Shown here: positions 7,892 through 15,042 of the stretch, in pieces
Position numbering within the stretch: position 1 is the stretch's first letter
Layout: every line of letters starts with the position of its first letter
Assembly (NCBI GenBank): GCA_002305165.1
Contig: DBQI01000039.1
Span: 1-64,000, forward strand
Reading direction: 5' to 3'
DNA: 64,000 nt
From: Armatimonadetes bacterium UBA1398
Lineage (GTDB): Bacteria > Armatimonadota > Zipacnadia > UBA1398
Notes under the pieces: model-generated
Seen by the model: only the letters and a program-made list of their open reading frames with translations
Told to the model about the DNA's origin: nothing
The model's database searches: none
Made by a program: the position numbers and the translations under genes

Positions 7892-10495
7892 ATGGCTGAC
7901 AAGCGTGACAAGAAGAGAGAACAGACCGAGATGATCCCATACAAGAAGTCGGATCTGTACAAGCACGCCTCCGAGCGCACCTTCAAGGGAGAGAGCCTGC
8001 AGATGGTGGCCATGCCGATGGGCGGCATCGGCACCGGCTGCGTATCGCTGGGCGGGCGGGGCGAGCTGCGGGACTGGGAGATCTTCAACCGGCCGGGCAA
8101 GGGGAAGGATCTGGACGCCTTCGTGCTCCTCTGGGCGAGGAAGCAGGGCGAGGAGCCCGTGACGAAGAGCGTCCAGCGTGCGCCTCTCCCACCCTACTGG
8201 GGGCCCATGGGCTGGCGCCGCGACGGCGGCCGCGGGCTGCCGTGCTTCCCCGAGGCTACCTTCACGGCGGGCTATCCCTTCGGCGAGGTGGAGTTCGAGG
8301 ACAAGAGCTTCCCTCTCCAGGTGAGCGTCGAGGGGTTCAATCCCTTCATCCCGCTGGATCCCGAGGCATCGGGGATCCCGGCGGCGATCCTGACCTACAA
8401 GCTGCGCAACCCGTCGACGAAGCCGGTGGAGGCGACGCTGCTGCTGAACCTGCCGAACGTGGTCGGCACGGACGGCATCCGTTTCCAGGGCGAGATGGTG
8501 AAGGGGACCGTCTCGGAGCTTCGCGAGGGCGAGGGCTTCCAGGCGATTCGCATGACGAACCTGGAGCTTCCGGTGGGGCATCCCCGGGGCGGGACGATGG
8601 CCATCGCGGCCCGGGGCGCGGAGTTCACCCATCTGCTCTCCTGGCCCAAGGGCGAGGGCTGGTGGGACTCTTTCCACCTCTTCTGGGACGACTTCGCCGC
8701 AGACGGCCGCTTCGACGATCCCGGCAGCGCCGGGCCCTTCGAGGGTCCGCAGCCTGCTAGCGCGGCGCTGGGCGTGCGCGTGACGATCAAGCCGCGGGCG
8801 GCGGTGAAGATCCCCTTCGTCATTGCCTGGCACTTCCCGACCCGGGTCAACGAGTGGGATTCGGAGAAGGAGGTACAGGGCGAGCGGCTCGTGAACGAGT
8901 ACAACAACCGCTTCGGCGACGCGCTGGAGGTAGCGGAGCACGTCCTCGCCAACCTGGAGAGCCTCCGCGACCGGAGCAAGGCGTATGCGAAGGCGCTCCT
9001 GTCGTCGACCCTCCCCGGCGTGGTGCTCGACGCCGTGTCGAGCCAGTCGTGCATCCTCAAGAGCCAGACGTGCCTGTGGCTCGACACGGGGGACTTCCAC
9101 GGCTTCGAGGGGTGCAGCGCGGAGATCGGCTGCTGCCCCATGAACTGCACCCATGTGTGGAACTACGAGCAGACCCTCGCGTATCTGTTCCCCTCGCTGG
9201 AGAGGACGGTGCGGCGCACGGACTACCTCTGCAACGTGCGTGAGGACGACTCGATGGCCTTCCGTACGAAGCTGCCCCTGGGCCGGACCTGTTGGGGGTT
9301 CCTGCCCGCGGCGGATGGGCAGATGGGGACCATCCTGAAGCTGTACCGCGAGTGGCTGCTCTCGGGCGATGACGAGCTGCTCCGGGAGCTCTGGCCGAAC
9401 GCCAAACGGACGATGGACTTCGCCCAGAGGGTCTGGGACGCCGATGGCGATGGCGTCATGGAGGGGGAGCAGCACAACACCTACGACATCGAGTTCTTCG
9501 GGGCGAACACGATGATGGGGAGCCTCTACCTGGGCGCCCTGAAGGCCGCGGCGATCATGGCCGCGCGCGTGGGCGACGAGGAGGCGCGGGAGCGCTACCT
9601 GGACCTGTTCGCGAAGGGCACGGTGAACCTGGACCGCGCCTGCTGGGATGGCGACTACTACATCCAGGTGGTGGACCTGGAGGCCCATCCGCGGTACCAG
9701 TACGGCACGGGCTGTCTCGCGGACCAGCTCCTGGGCCAGTGGTTCAGCCACGTGGTGGGCCTCGGCCACGTGCTCCCCGCGGACCATGTGAAGTCATCGC
9801 TGCGGTCGCTCTTCAAGCACAACTTCCGCACGAGCTTCTACGACCACGCGAACCCGCAGCGGATCTACGCCCTGGCGGACGACGCGGGGCTGCTGCTCTG
9901 CACGTGGCCCAAGGGCGGGCGTCCGGCGCTGCCGGTGGTGTACGGGGACGAGGTGTGGTCGGGCATCGAGTACCAGGTGGCGGCCCACATGATCTACGAG
10001 GGGTTGGTGGATGAGGGGCTGTCCATCGTGAAGGGGATCCGGGACCGGCACGACGGCATCCGGCGGAACCCCTTCAACGAGTTCGAGTGCGGCGACCACT
10101 ACGCCCGCGCCCTGGCGAGCTGGTCGGTGCTGCTGGCTCTCAGCGGCTACCGGTACTCGGCGCCCGAGGGCAGCCTGAGCTTCGCGCCGCGGATGGGTGG
10201 GAGCAAGTTCGAGTGCTTCTTCAGCACGGGCACGGCGTGGGGCACGGTGCGCCTCGCGAACGGCAAGGGGGCGCCCACCGTGAAGCTCAGTGTCATCGAG
10301 GGCACGCTGGAGCTGCGGCAGCTCGGGGCGGCCTCGCCTGGGGGCGTGGTGGATGAGGTGATGAGCGCCGAGGGCAAACTCGGCCGGCGGAAGCTCGCCG
10401 CCGAAGCGACGGTGTGCGAGGGCCTGGCAATGGCGACCTTCGCGGAGCCGGTGCGGATCGCCGCGGGCGAGACCCTGAAGGTGACCTTCAAGTAG
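7892..10495 (+). CDS. GH116 family glycosidase (glucosylceramidase-like)
   Basis: 867 residues from the ATG at 7892, which has GGAGA at a good distance; the frame runs further upstream without a plausible site. Near the N-terminus MPMGGIGTGCVSLGGRGEL and WEIFNRPGKG match the family N-terminal domain of non-lysosomal glucosylceramidase GBA2 relatives. The catalytic (alpha/alpha)6-barrel half contains NTYDIEFFGANTMMGSLY near residue 530 and GDEVWSGIEYQVAAHMI near 685, which correspond to the two active-site regions. Archaeal and bacterial members act on beta-glucosides or beta-xylosides, so the lipid substrate need not apply. No signal peptide is present, implying cytoplasmic action on imported oligosaccharides. 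It is a single-gene unit closed by a hairpin. Confidence 0.88.
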   Translation: MADKRDKKREQTEMIPYKKSDLYKHASERTFKGESLQMVAMPMGGIGTGCVSLGGRGELRDWEIFNRPGKGKDLDAFVLLWARKQGEEPVTKSVQRAPLPPYWGPMGWRRDGGRGLPCFPEATFTAGYPFGEVEFEDKSFPLQVSVEGFNPFIPLDPEASGIPAAILTYKLRNPSTKPVEATLLLNLPNVVGTDGIRFQGEMVKGTVSELREGEGFQAIRMTNLELPVGHPRGGTMAIAARGAEFTHLLSWPKGEGWWDSFHLFWDDFAADGRFDDPGSAGPFEGPQPASAALGVRVTIKPRAAVKIPFVIAWHFPTRVNEWDSEKEVQGERLVNEYNNRFGDALEVAEHVLANLESLRDRSKAYAKALLSSTLPGVVLDAVSSQSCILKSQTCLWLDTGDFHGFEGCSAEIGCCPMNCTHVWNYEQTLAYLFPSLERTVRRTDYLCNVREDDSMAFRTKLPLGRTCWGFLPAADGQMGTILKLYREWLLSGDDELLRELWPNAKRTMDFAQRVWDADGDGVMEGEQHNTYDIEFFGANTMMGSLYLGALKAAAIMAARVGDEEARERYLDLFAKGTVNLDRACWDGDYYIQVVDLEAHPRYQYGTGCLADQLLGQWFSHVVGLGHVLPADHVKSSLRSLFKHNFRTSFYDHANPQRIYALADDAGLLLCTWPKGGRPALPVVYGDEVWSGIEYQVAAHMIYEGLVDEGLSIVKGIRDRHDGIRRNPFNEFECGDHYARALASWSVLLALSGYRYSAPEGSLSFAPRMGGSKFECFFSTGTAWGTVRLANGKGAPTVKLSVIEGTLELRQLGAASPGGVVDEVMSAEGKLGRRKLAAEATVCEGLAMATFAEPVRIAAGETLKVTFK

Positions 10496-10502
10496 GCGGC
10501 GT

Positions 10503-10537
10503 CCCGGGCCCTCCCGCAGCGGTCGGGAGGGCCCGGG
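10503..10537 (+). terminator. Strong hairpin after the GH116 gene
   Basis: Arms 10503-10516 and 10524-10537 are perfect complements (14 bp, G+C only except one pair) around a 7-nt loop, starting seven bases after the stop codon. No T-run follows. It also marks the left edge of the accessory island. Confidence 0.7.
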
Positions 10538-10572
10538 GGGGCGATTGGGCTGCCGCTCCTCGGGCCGTGTCG

Positions 10573-10581
10573 TGCTAGGAT
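10573..10581 (+). promoter_or_regulatory. Candidate extended -10 promoter for the ATPase gene
   Basis: TGCTAGGAT fits the TGn-TANNNT form and would start transcription near 10588, about 30 bases before the chosen ATG at 10619. The same GTGCTA core occurs ahead of the deacetylase gene and hemA. Confidence 0.45.
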
Positions 10582-10618
10582 GTCTCAGTAGTGGATCATG
10601 GTCGAGGGAGCATCGACG

Positions 10619-12163
10619 ATGCGCAGGCCCCACAGCGCGATGAGTGGCCGGAAGCAGGAACGACGGAGTCTCTGCCTGGGCCTGGAGTTGACGCACTTCG
10701 GGCCGATCAAGCATGCGGACATACGGGTGGCTCCACTGACGGTCCTCATCGGCCCCAACAACTCGGGCAAGTCCTTCTTCGCGATGGCGCTGCATGCGCT
10801 GATCCGGTGGCACGCGGCGCATCCGTTTGCAGCGAGATCGAGCTCCGCGCGTGTGCTGTGGAGTTCGGGGTCGGAAGGAGAAGCGGCGGCGCTCGATATC
10901 ACCTCTGTACTTGAGACCCTATGGACCAAGGGAGCCGTGGATATACCGGGGTCTGTCATTCAGGGATACTATCTCACAGACCCCATGACCGGCAGGCTCG
11001 ACTCGCATCTATCTGGGCTCTACCAGGCTCCGCCTTCGGATCTGCGGGCGGCTTGGGGGAAGAAGCGGCTTCGCGCCCGCCTCCGATGGCGCAGAGGGAG
11101 TGTTGCCCTATCCGTGAACCGCGATGGCTGTACGGTGGAGGACAGCGAGGCGGCGCCAATGCGTGTGGTCCTCGACGACGCCTTGCCCTTGGGCGAGATC
11201 GAGCTACCTGAGCAGGATGGAGCTTCTCACTTCGTAGTTGCACGAGAGAGGGTACGTGCTGAACTGGAGGAGCATCGAACGGACGAGGAGCCATTCATGT
11301 CCATGCTCCTACCGACGCTGGCGCGGCGGTGGGCGACAGATGGTCTCCCGCTGAGCACGCACTACCTCCCTGCTGGTCGATCCGGGATTATGCAGGCGTA
11401 TGACTCCATCGTCGCGGCTGTACTGCAGGGCGCAGCAGAGGCGCCCTTCGGAGTGTACATCCCACGGGTCCCAGGCGCTGCCGCTGAGTTTCTGACGGTG
11501 CTGGTATCGCGATGGCGCTCGGCGGGATGGAGAGCCACCCGCAGACGATCCACCTCCCCGGTCGATGAAGCCATCGCTCAGTTCGAGGCCACGGCACTGA
11601 ACGGGGAGGTCACTATCGACTTCACGGACACCGGTCCGCCCACTTTCACGTACCGCTCCCCGGTTGGCGACCTACCGCTGGTGCGAGCTAGCTCATCGGT
11701 GCTTGAGGTGGCCCCATTGTCAGTCTACCTTCGGGGGCACGTGGGAGAAGGTGACCTCCTCATCATCGAAGAGCCGGAGGCGCACCTGCATCCCGCCAAC
11801 CAGCGGCGGATGGCGCGACTGCTTGCCGCCCTCATTCGGGCGGGCGTGTTCGTGCTCATCACCACGCACTCCGACTACTTGGTGGAGCAACTGCGAGCGC
11901 TCCGGATGGCAGGAGAGCTACCGGCCGACGAACGGGCCGAAGTGCTCGATGAGACGCCCGAAGCGTACCTTCGGGGCGATGAACTCGGCATCTACCTCTT
12001 CGATGGGGCCTACGACGACGCAGGCGAGTTCGTTGGTTCTACCGCCCGTGAGTTGCCGTGGCGGGTTACGGACGACGATGAGCCAGGTTACTACGAGCAG
12101 GTAGACCAAGCCCTGTACGACGAGCTGACCACGCTCGAGCGCCGCATCACCGCGAAGGACTGA
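10619..12163 (+). CDS. AAA ATPase of the OLD/AAA_15-like (ABC-type) class
   Basis: 514 residues from the ATG at 10619, with GAGGGAG eight bases upstream; another ATG at 10598 lacks a site. Walker A is GPNNSGKS at 45-52. The C-terminal half has a SSSVLEVAPL signature-like segment, Walker B LLIIEEPEAHLHP near 380-392 and the H-loop TTHSDYL near 412. This layout is that of single-polypeptide SMC/ABC-type ATPases found with nucleases in anti-phage systems such as OLD, Gabija, PARIS or Septu, although none is matched outright. The DNA is visibly less G+C-rich than its neighbours (10921-10980 is about 52% by hand count), which suggests transfer. The next gene starts five bases after the stop, so the two proteins are probably made together. 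Confidence 0.82.
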   Translation: MRRPHSAMSGRKQERRSLCLGLELTHFGPIKHADIRVAPLTVLIGPNNSGKSFFAMALHALIRWHAAHPFAARSSSARVLWSSGSEGEAAALDITSVLETLWTKGAVDIPGSVIQGYYLTDPMTGRLDSHLSGLYQAPPSDLRAAWGKKRLRARLRWRRGSVALSVNRDGCTVEDSEAAPMRVVLDDALPLGEIELPEQDGASHFVVARERVRAELEEHRTDEEPFMSMLLPTLARRWATDGLPLSTHYLPAGRSGIMQAYDSIVAAVLQGAAEAPFGVYIPRVPGAAAEFLTVLVSRWRSAGWRATRRRSTSPVDEAIAQFEATALNGEVTIDFTDTGPPTFTYRSPVGDLPLVRASSSVLEVAPLSVYLRGHVGEGDLLIIEEPEAHLHPANQRRMARLLAALIRAGVFVLITTHSDYLVEQLRALRMAGELPADERAEVLDETPEAYLRGDELGIYLFDGAYDDAGEFVGSTARELPWRVTDDDEPGYYEQVDQALYDELTTLERRITAKD

Positions 12164-12168
12164 CGGCA

Positions 12169-12666
12169 GTGGACGAACGTCGTCTCAACCGCGTCCTGCG
12201 CTGCGTGCGCAAGGCACACGAGCGTCAGATCCGCGATGAACAGACATTGCGCGAGTCGGGGGCAGTCATCACCATGCCGCGGCGCGGGTGTTACGTCGCC
12301 ATCAAGGCGGACGATGGCAGCCAGCGGTGCGCCGACTTTCTGGTCTTCTTGGCCCGCCCTCCCAAACTCATTGTCATAGCGATAGAGGCGAAGGCGGGCG
12401 GCAGGCAGGCAAGTACAGCGTATGACCAGCTACAGGGGGCCCTGAAGGTAGCACAGCAGACGCTCACCCGCTGTGGAGTTGCGCAGTCGGATGTAGCGCA
12501 TGTTTCACTCTGGGTTCACGGGAACGGCGTGACCCCGCCGGGGCGAAAGCTCCTGAGGCGGCAGCGTACCCGCATGTTCGGACGCAAACAGCCGGTCGAG
12601 ATGCGCCGTGCAGCCGGACAGCCGCTCTCGCTCGATGACTTCCTGGAATCCGAGTTGGATTGCTAG
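12169..12666 (+). CDS. Small PD-(D/E)XK-like nuclease candidate paired with the ATPase
   Basis: A 165-residue protein that begins at GTG with AAGGA overlapping the end of the ATPase gene. The segment RCADFLVF (Asp56) followed by VIAIEAKAG (Glu73, Lys75) and a glutamine at QLQGAL is the D...ExK...Q arrangement of PD-(D/E)XK nucleases. The N-terminus is a basic helix and the C-terminus is also rich in Arg/Lys. No other domain is visible. Because it trails a solo ABC-type ATPase by five bases, I infer a two-component sensor-effector cassette, most likely defence against phage or plasmids. The nuclease assignment rests on the motif alone. Confidence 0.6.
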   Translation: MDERRLNRVLRCVRKAHERQIRDEQTLRESGAVITMPRRGCYVAIKADDGSQRCADFLVFLARPPKLIVIAIEAKAGGRQASTAYDQLQGALKVAQQTLTRCGVAQSDVAHVSLWVHGNGVTPPGRKLLRRQRTRMFGRKQPVEMRRAAGQPLSLDDFLESELDC

Positions 12667-12742
12667 GCCGCTCAGCCGCGGGGAGGGCCCGGGGGGGCGT
12701 GCGCGTATCTGTCCTCCGTGCCTCGACTCGGAGGGCGTTGGC

Positions 12743-13879
12743 TTGGTCGTCGTCATGAAACCCACCCTGGCCTGTAATGCCGCCTGCCGCTACTGCGCAT
12801 CGGGCGAGGGCGAGGACCATGCGCGCTTCCCCGAGTCGGCCCTGCCGGAGCTGTTCCGGCCCTTCGGGGAGTGGCTTCAGGCGCATCCGGGCGAGCGCGT
12901 GTGCTGGATCTGGCATGGCGGCGAGCCGCTCCTCATGGGCCGGGCGTTCTATGAGGCGGTCGTCGACGCTCAGCGCGCGGTGCTGGGTCCGGACGCCCCG
13001 CGGATCCGCAATGTCGTCCAGTCGAATCTCTCTCTGCTCACCCCGGAGTGGATCCCCACCCTGCGCCGGCTGGTCGGCCGGGGCAGCATCGGCACGTCCT
13101 TCGATCCCGTGCCCGGCTGGCGGCTCCTGGGGCGGGGCGCCCCCGCCGGCGAGGCGTACGATGACGCTTGGCTGCGGGGCACGGAACTGCTGCGCCGCTC
13201 CGGCGTGCGGTACGGGACCGTCTACGTCGTTCACTCCGAGAGCGTCGGCCGGGCGGGCGAGATGTACCGGTTCTTCCGCAACCACGATTCCGGGGCGGGC
13301 GCTCGGTTCAACCCGCTCTATATCGAGGGGCGGGCCGAGGGTCTCGACGCGGGCCCGGTCAGCCCCGAGGAGTACGGCCGGTTCCTCATCGACCTCTTCG
13401 ACGCGTGGCAGGCCGACGGGCGGAGGATGAAGGCCATGCCGCTCGCCGAGTGGCTCGGCGCATGGCAGGGGGAGGAGCGATGCCTCTGCTGCGACAGCCG
13501 GGGCTCGTGCGCGGCGACGCACCTGGGCATCGCGCCCGATGGAGCGGTGTACACTTGCGGGCGAGGCCTGGACACCGGGACGACCTCCCACGGGAACATC
13601 CTGCGGGACCCGCTGGAGGCGATCCTGGCCCACCCGCACCGGAAGGCGCTCCTGGGGCGCGCGGAGTCGCTCCGGTCGGGCCCCTGCGCGGGGTGCGAGT
13701 GGTGGGAGCTGTGTCACGGAGGCTGTCCCCACGACGCCCTGCTGGGCTGGGGGGACGAACAGCGAGAGACCCTCTGGTGCGAATCGCGGCAGATGCTGTT
13801 CGCGCACATGAGGGAGGCGCTCGGGCCGCCCGAGGGGGGATGCGCCTCGGACCGAGAGGTGTCGGGGGCAGAGCACTGA
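12743..13879 (+). CDS. Radical SAM/SPASM peptide-modifying enzyme
   Basis: 378 residues. The TTG at 12743 is chosen because GGAGGG lies seven bases upstream and it gives the family-typical N-terminus MVVVMKPTLACNAACRYC; an ATG at 12755 is an alternative. Cys11, Cys15 and Cys18 form the CxxxCxxC that binds the SAM-cleaving 4Fe-4S cluster. HGGEPLLMG near residue 55 is the SAM-binding GGE motif. The C-terminal SPASM region has CLCCDSRGSC, YTCGRG and CAGCEWWELCHGGC, enough cysteines for two auxiliary clusters as in sulfatase maturases and RiPP enzymes. Downstream lie two Tyr-rich precursor genes and a SPASM-like partner, so I infer that it modifies their tyrosine triads. No sulfatase is nearby, which argues against a maturase role. 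Confidence 0.85.
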   Translation: MVVVMKPTLACNAACRYCASGEGEDHARFPESALPELFRPFGEWLQAHPGERVCWIWHGGEPLLMGRAFYEAVVDAQRAVLGPDAPRIRNVVQSNLSLLTPEWIPTLRRLVGRGSIGTSFDPVPGWRLLGRGAPAGEAYDDAWLRGTELLRRSGVRYGTVYVVHSESVGRAGEMYRFFRNHDSGAGARFNPLYIEGRAEGLDAGPVSPEEYGRFLIDLFDAWQADGRRMKAMPLAEWLGAWQGEERCLCCDSRGSCAATHLGIAPDGAVYTCGRGLDTGTTSHGNILRDPLEAILAHPHRKALLGRAESLRSGPCAGCEWWELCHGGCPHDALLGWGDEQRETLWCESRQMLFAHMREALGPPEGGCASDREVSGAEH

Positions 13880-13942
13880 ACATAGCGGCGGTATGCGATA
13901 TCGCGCCCCGTAGCGGGCGGCACCAGGTCAGGGGGACCACCA

Positions 13943-14479
13943 ATGGCGAAGCGGAGACCTGAGGACGAGGATCGGAGCGTTGGCCGGAAGCTGAGCCCAG
14001 TCAGCCGACGGGCGTTCCTGGGCTTGATCGCCGGCTCCACGGCCGGGCTGTCGGGGTGTTGCGGCCCCGTCGTTCGCGCCTTCGGCTCCGCGCTGGGCGA
14101 CAAGCCATCAACTCCCGCTCCCTCCTCCGAGCCGCCGGATACGCCGCGGCTATCCGGCGAATCCGAGTCACCAGCGGTCGGATCGGCTGAGCCCGACCCG
14201 AAGAAGGCGACCTCGTCCAAGCCCGCGCCCGAGAAGGCGGCCTCCACGAAGAAGCCCGCCTCGGCGAAGAAGCCCGCGTCCAGCAGCTACACCGAGTACA
14301 ACGACTACAGCGAGTACGTCGAGTACACGGGATATGACGAGTACTACGACTACGTTGACGTGCCTGACCCGCAGTACGGCGACGCCGATTCCTCGTATAT
14401 CGAGTACTACGACTATGGCGACGTGCCCTATGAGGAGTACTACGACTACAGCGACTACTTCGATGGCGCAGTAGGCTGA
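13943..14479 (+). CDS. Tyr-rich Tat lipoprotein, candidate modified peptide precursor A
   Basis: 178 residues in three parts. The leader has a twin-arginine motif and lipobox (SRRAFLGLIAGSTAGLSGC, with Arg22-Arg23 and Cys39), so the protein is probably exported folded through Tat and lipidated. Residues 41-115 are a Pro/Ser/Glu then Ala/Lys linker that would span the envelope. Residues 116-178 hold 19 tyrosines in 16 Tyr-x-x triads, 15 of them ending in Asp or Glu (for example YTE, YND, YSE, YVE). No cysteine lies in this tail. Aromatic-x-x triads are the substrate pattern of cyclophane-forming radical SAM enzymes, and the SPASM gene ends 63 nt upstream. The ribosome site is GGGGGA. The modification is inferred. 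Confidence 0.8.
   Translation: MAKRRPEDEDRSVGRKLSPVSRRAFLGLIAGSTAGLSGCCGPVVRAFGSALGDKPSTPAPSSEPPDTPRLSGESESPAVGSAEPDPKKATSSKPAPEKAASTKKPASAKKPASSSYTEYNDYSEYVEYTGYDEYYDYVDVPDPQYGDADSSYIEYYDYGDVPYEEYYDYSDYFDGAVG
14288..14415 (+). repeat. 128-nt perfect repeat, copy 1 (Tyr-triad tail of precursor A)
   Basis: Identical base for base to 14809-14936. It encodes the first half of the Tyr-x-Asp/Glu tail. Identity stops abruptly on both sides, in frame with the coding sequence. Confidence 0.97.
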
Positions 14480-14496
14480 GCCAAGGAGGAGAGCGT

Positions 14497-15042
14497 TTGC
14501 ACCACACGCCTAGCGAGCGGGAGCCACGCGTGGCTTGCAAGCTGAGCCCCGTGAGTCGGCGGGCGTTCCTTGGGCTGGTGGCTGGCTCAGCGGCGGGTCT
14601 GTCGGGCTGCTGCGGGCCCCTGGTTCGAGCATTCGGCTCGGCGGTAGGCGGGCAGCCCGTTCCACAGACGGCGCCTGACGCGCCACCACGGCCCGCGCCG
14701 CGGGTGGAGTCCGAGCCGCCCGCTCCGAAGGCGGCGACCCCGCCGAAGCCCGCGCCGACTAAGCCCGCGCCGACTAAGGCCGCGCCCGCGAAGAAACCGG
14801 CTCCTGGTTACACCGAGTACAACGACTACAGCGAGTACGTCGAGTACACGGGATATGACGAGTACTACGACTACGTTGACGTGCCTGACCCGCAGTACGG
14901 CGACGCCGATTCCTCGTATATCGAGTACTACGACTACACGGACCAGTATGGGGATGGCGAGGTCGGCTACGGCGACACCGGGTATCTCGATGTAGGTTAC
15001 GACGACGCGTGGAAGGGCGAGGGCTACCCCGACGGTGGCTAA
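14497..15042 (+). CDS. Tyr-rich Tat lipoprotein, candidate modified peptide precursor B
   Basis: 181 residues from a TTG preceded by AAGGAGGA at six bases, 17 nt after precursor A. It has the same plan: SRRAFLGLVAGSAAGLSGC (Arg21-Arg22, Cys38), then a Pro/Ala/Lys linker with repeated TKPAP-like units, then a tail from residue 105. That tail has 19 tyrosines in 17 triads, 16 ending in Asp or Glu. After the shared block the end differs from A: its triads are spaced by glycines (YGD, YLD, YDD, YPD), but all keep the Tyr-x-Asp rule, so the rule is conserved where the sequence is not. Its stop overlaps the start of the partner gene by eight bases. It is probably a paralogue of A with a different cross-link pattern or length. 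Confidence 0.8.
   Translation: MHHTPSEREPRVACKLSPVSRRAFLGLVAGSAAGLSGCCGPLVRAFGSAVGGQPVPQTAPDAPPRPAPRVESEPPAPKAATPPKPAPTKPAPTKAAPAKKPAPGYTEYNDYSEYVEYTGYDEYYDYVDVPDPQYGDADSSYIEYYDYTDQYGDGEVGYGDTGYLDVGYDDAWKGEGYPDGG
14809..14936 (+). repeat. 128-nt perfect repeat, copy 2 (Tyr-triad tail of precursor B)
   Basis: Second copy of 14288-14415, with no mismatch. The flanking linker and signal sequences have many synonymous and non-synonymous differences between the two genes, so this block was either copied recently or homogenised. Confidence 0.97.

Noticed and set aside
7886..9787. Antisense frame over the GH116 gene
   Set aside because: Shadow of a GH116 gene; the product is biased in composition and no family is recognisable.
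12743..13879. Sulfatase-maturase role for the SPASM enzyme
   Set aside because: No sulfatase gene with a CxPxR or SxPxR motif is in the window, while two peptide-like genes directly follow. The role as RiPP enzyme is more economical.
14281..14940. The 128-nt pair as a mobile-element end or CRISPR-type repeat
   Set aside because: Only two copies, inside coding sequence and in frame, without target duplications, inverted termini or spacers.
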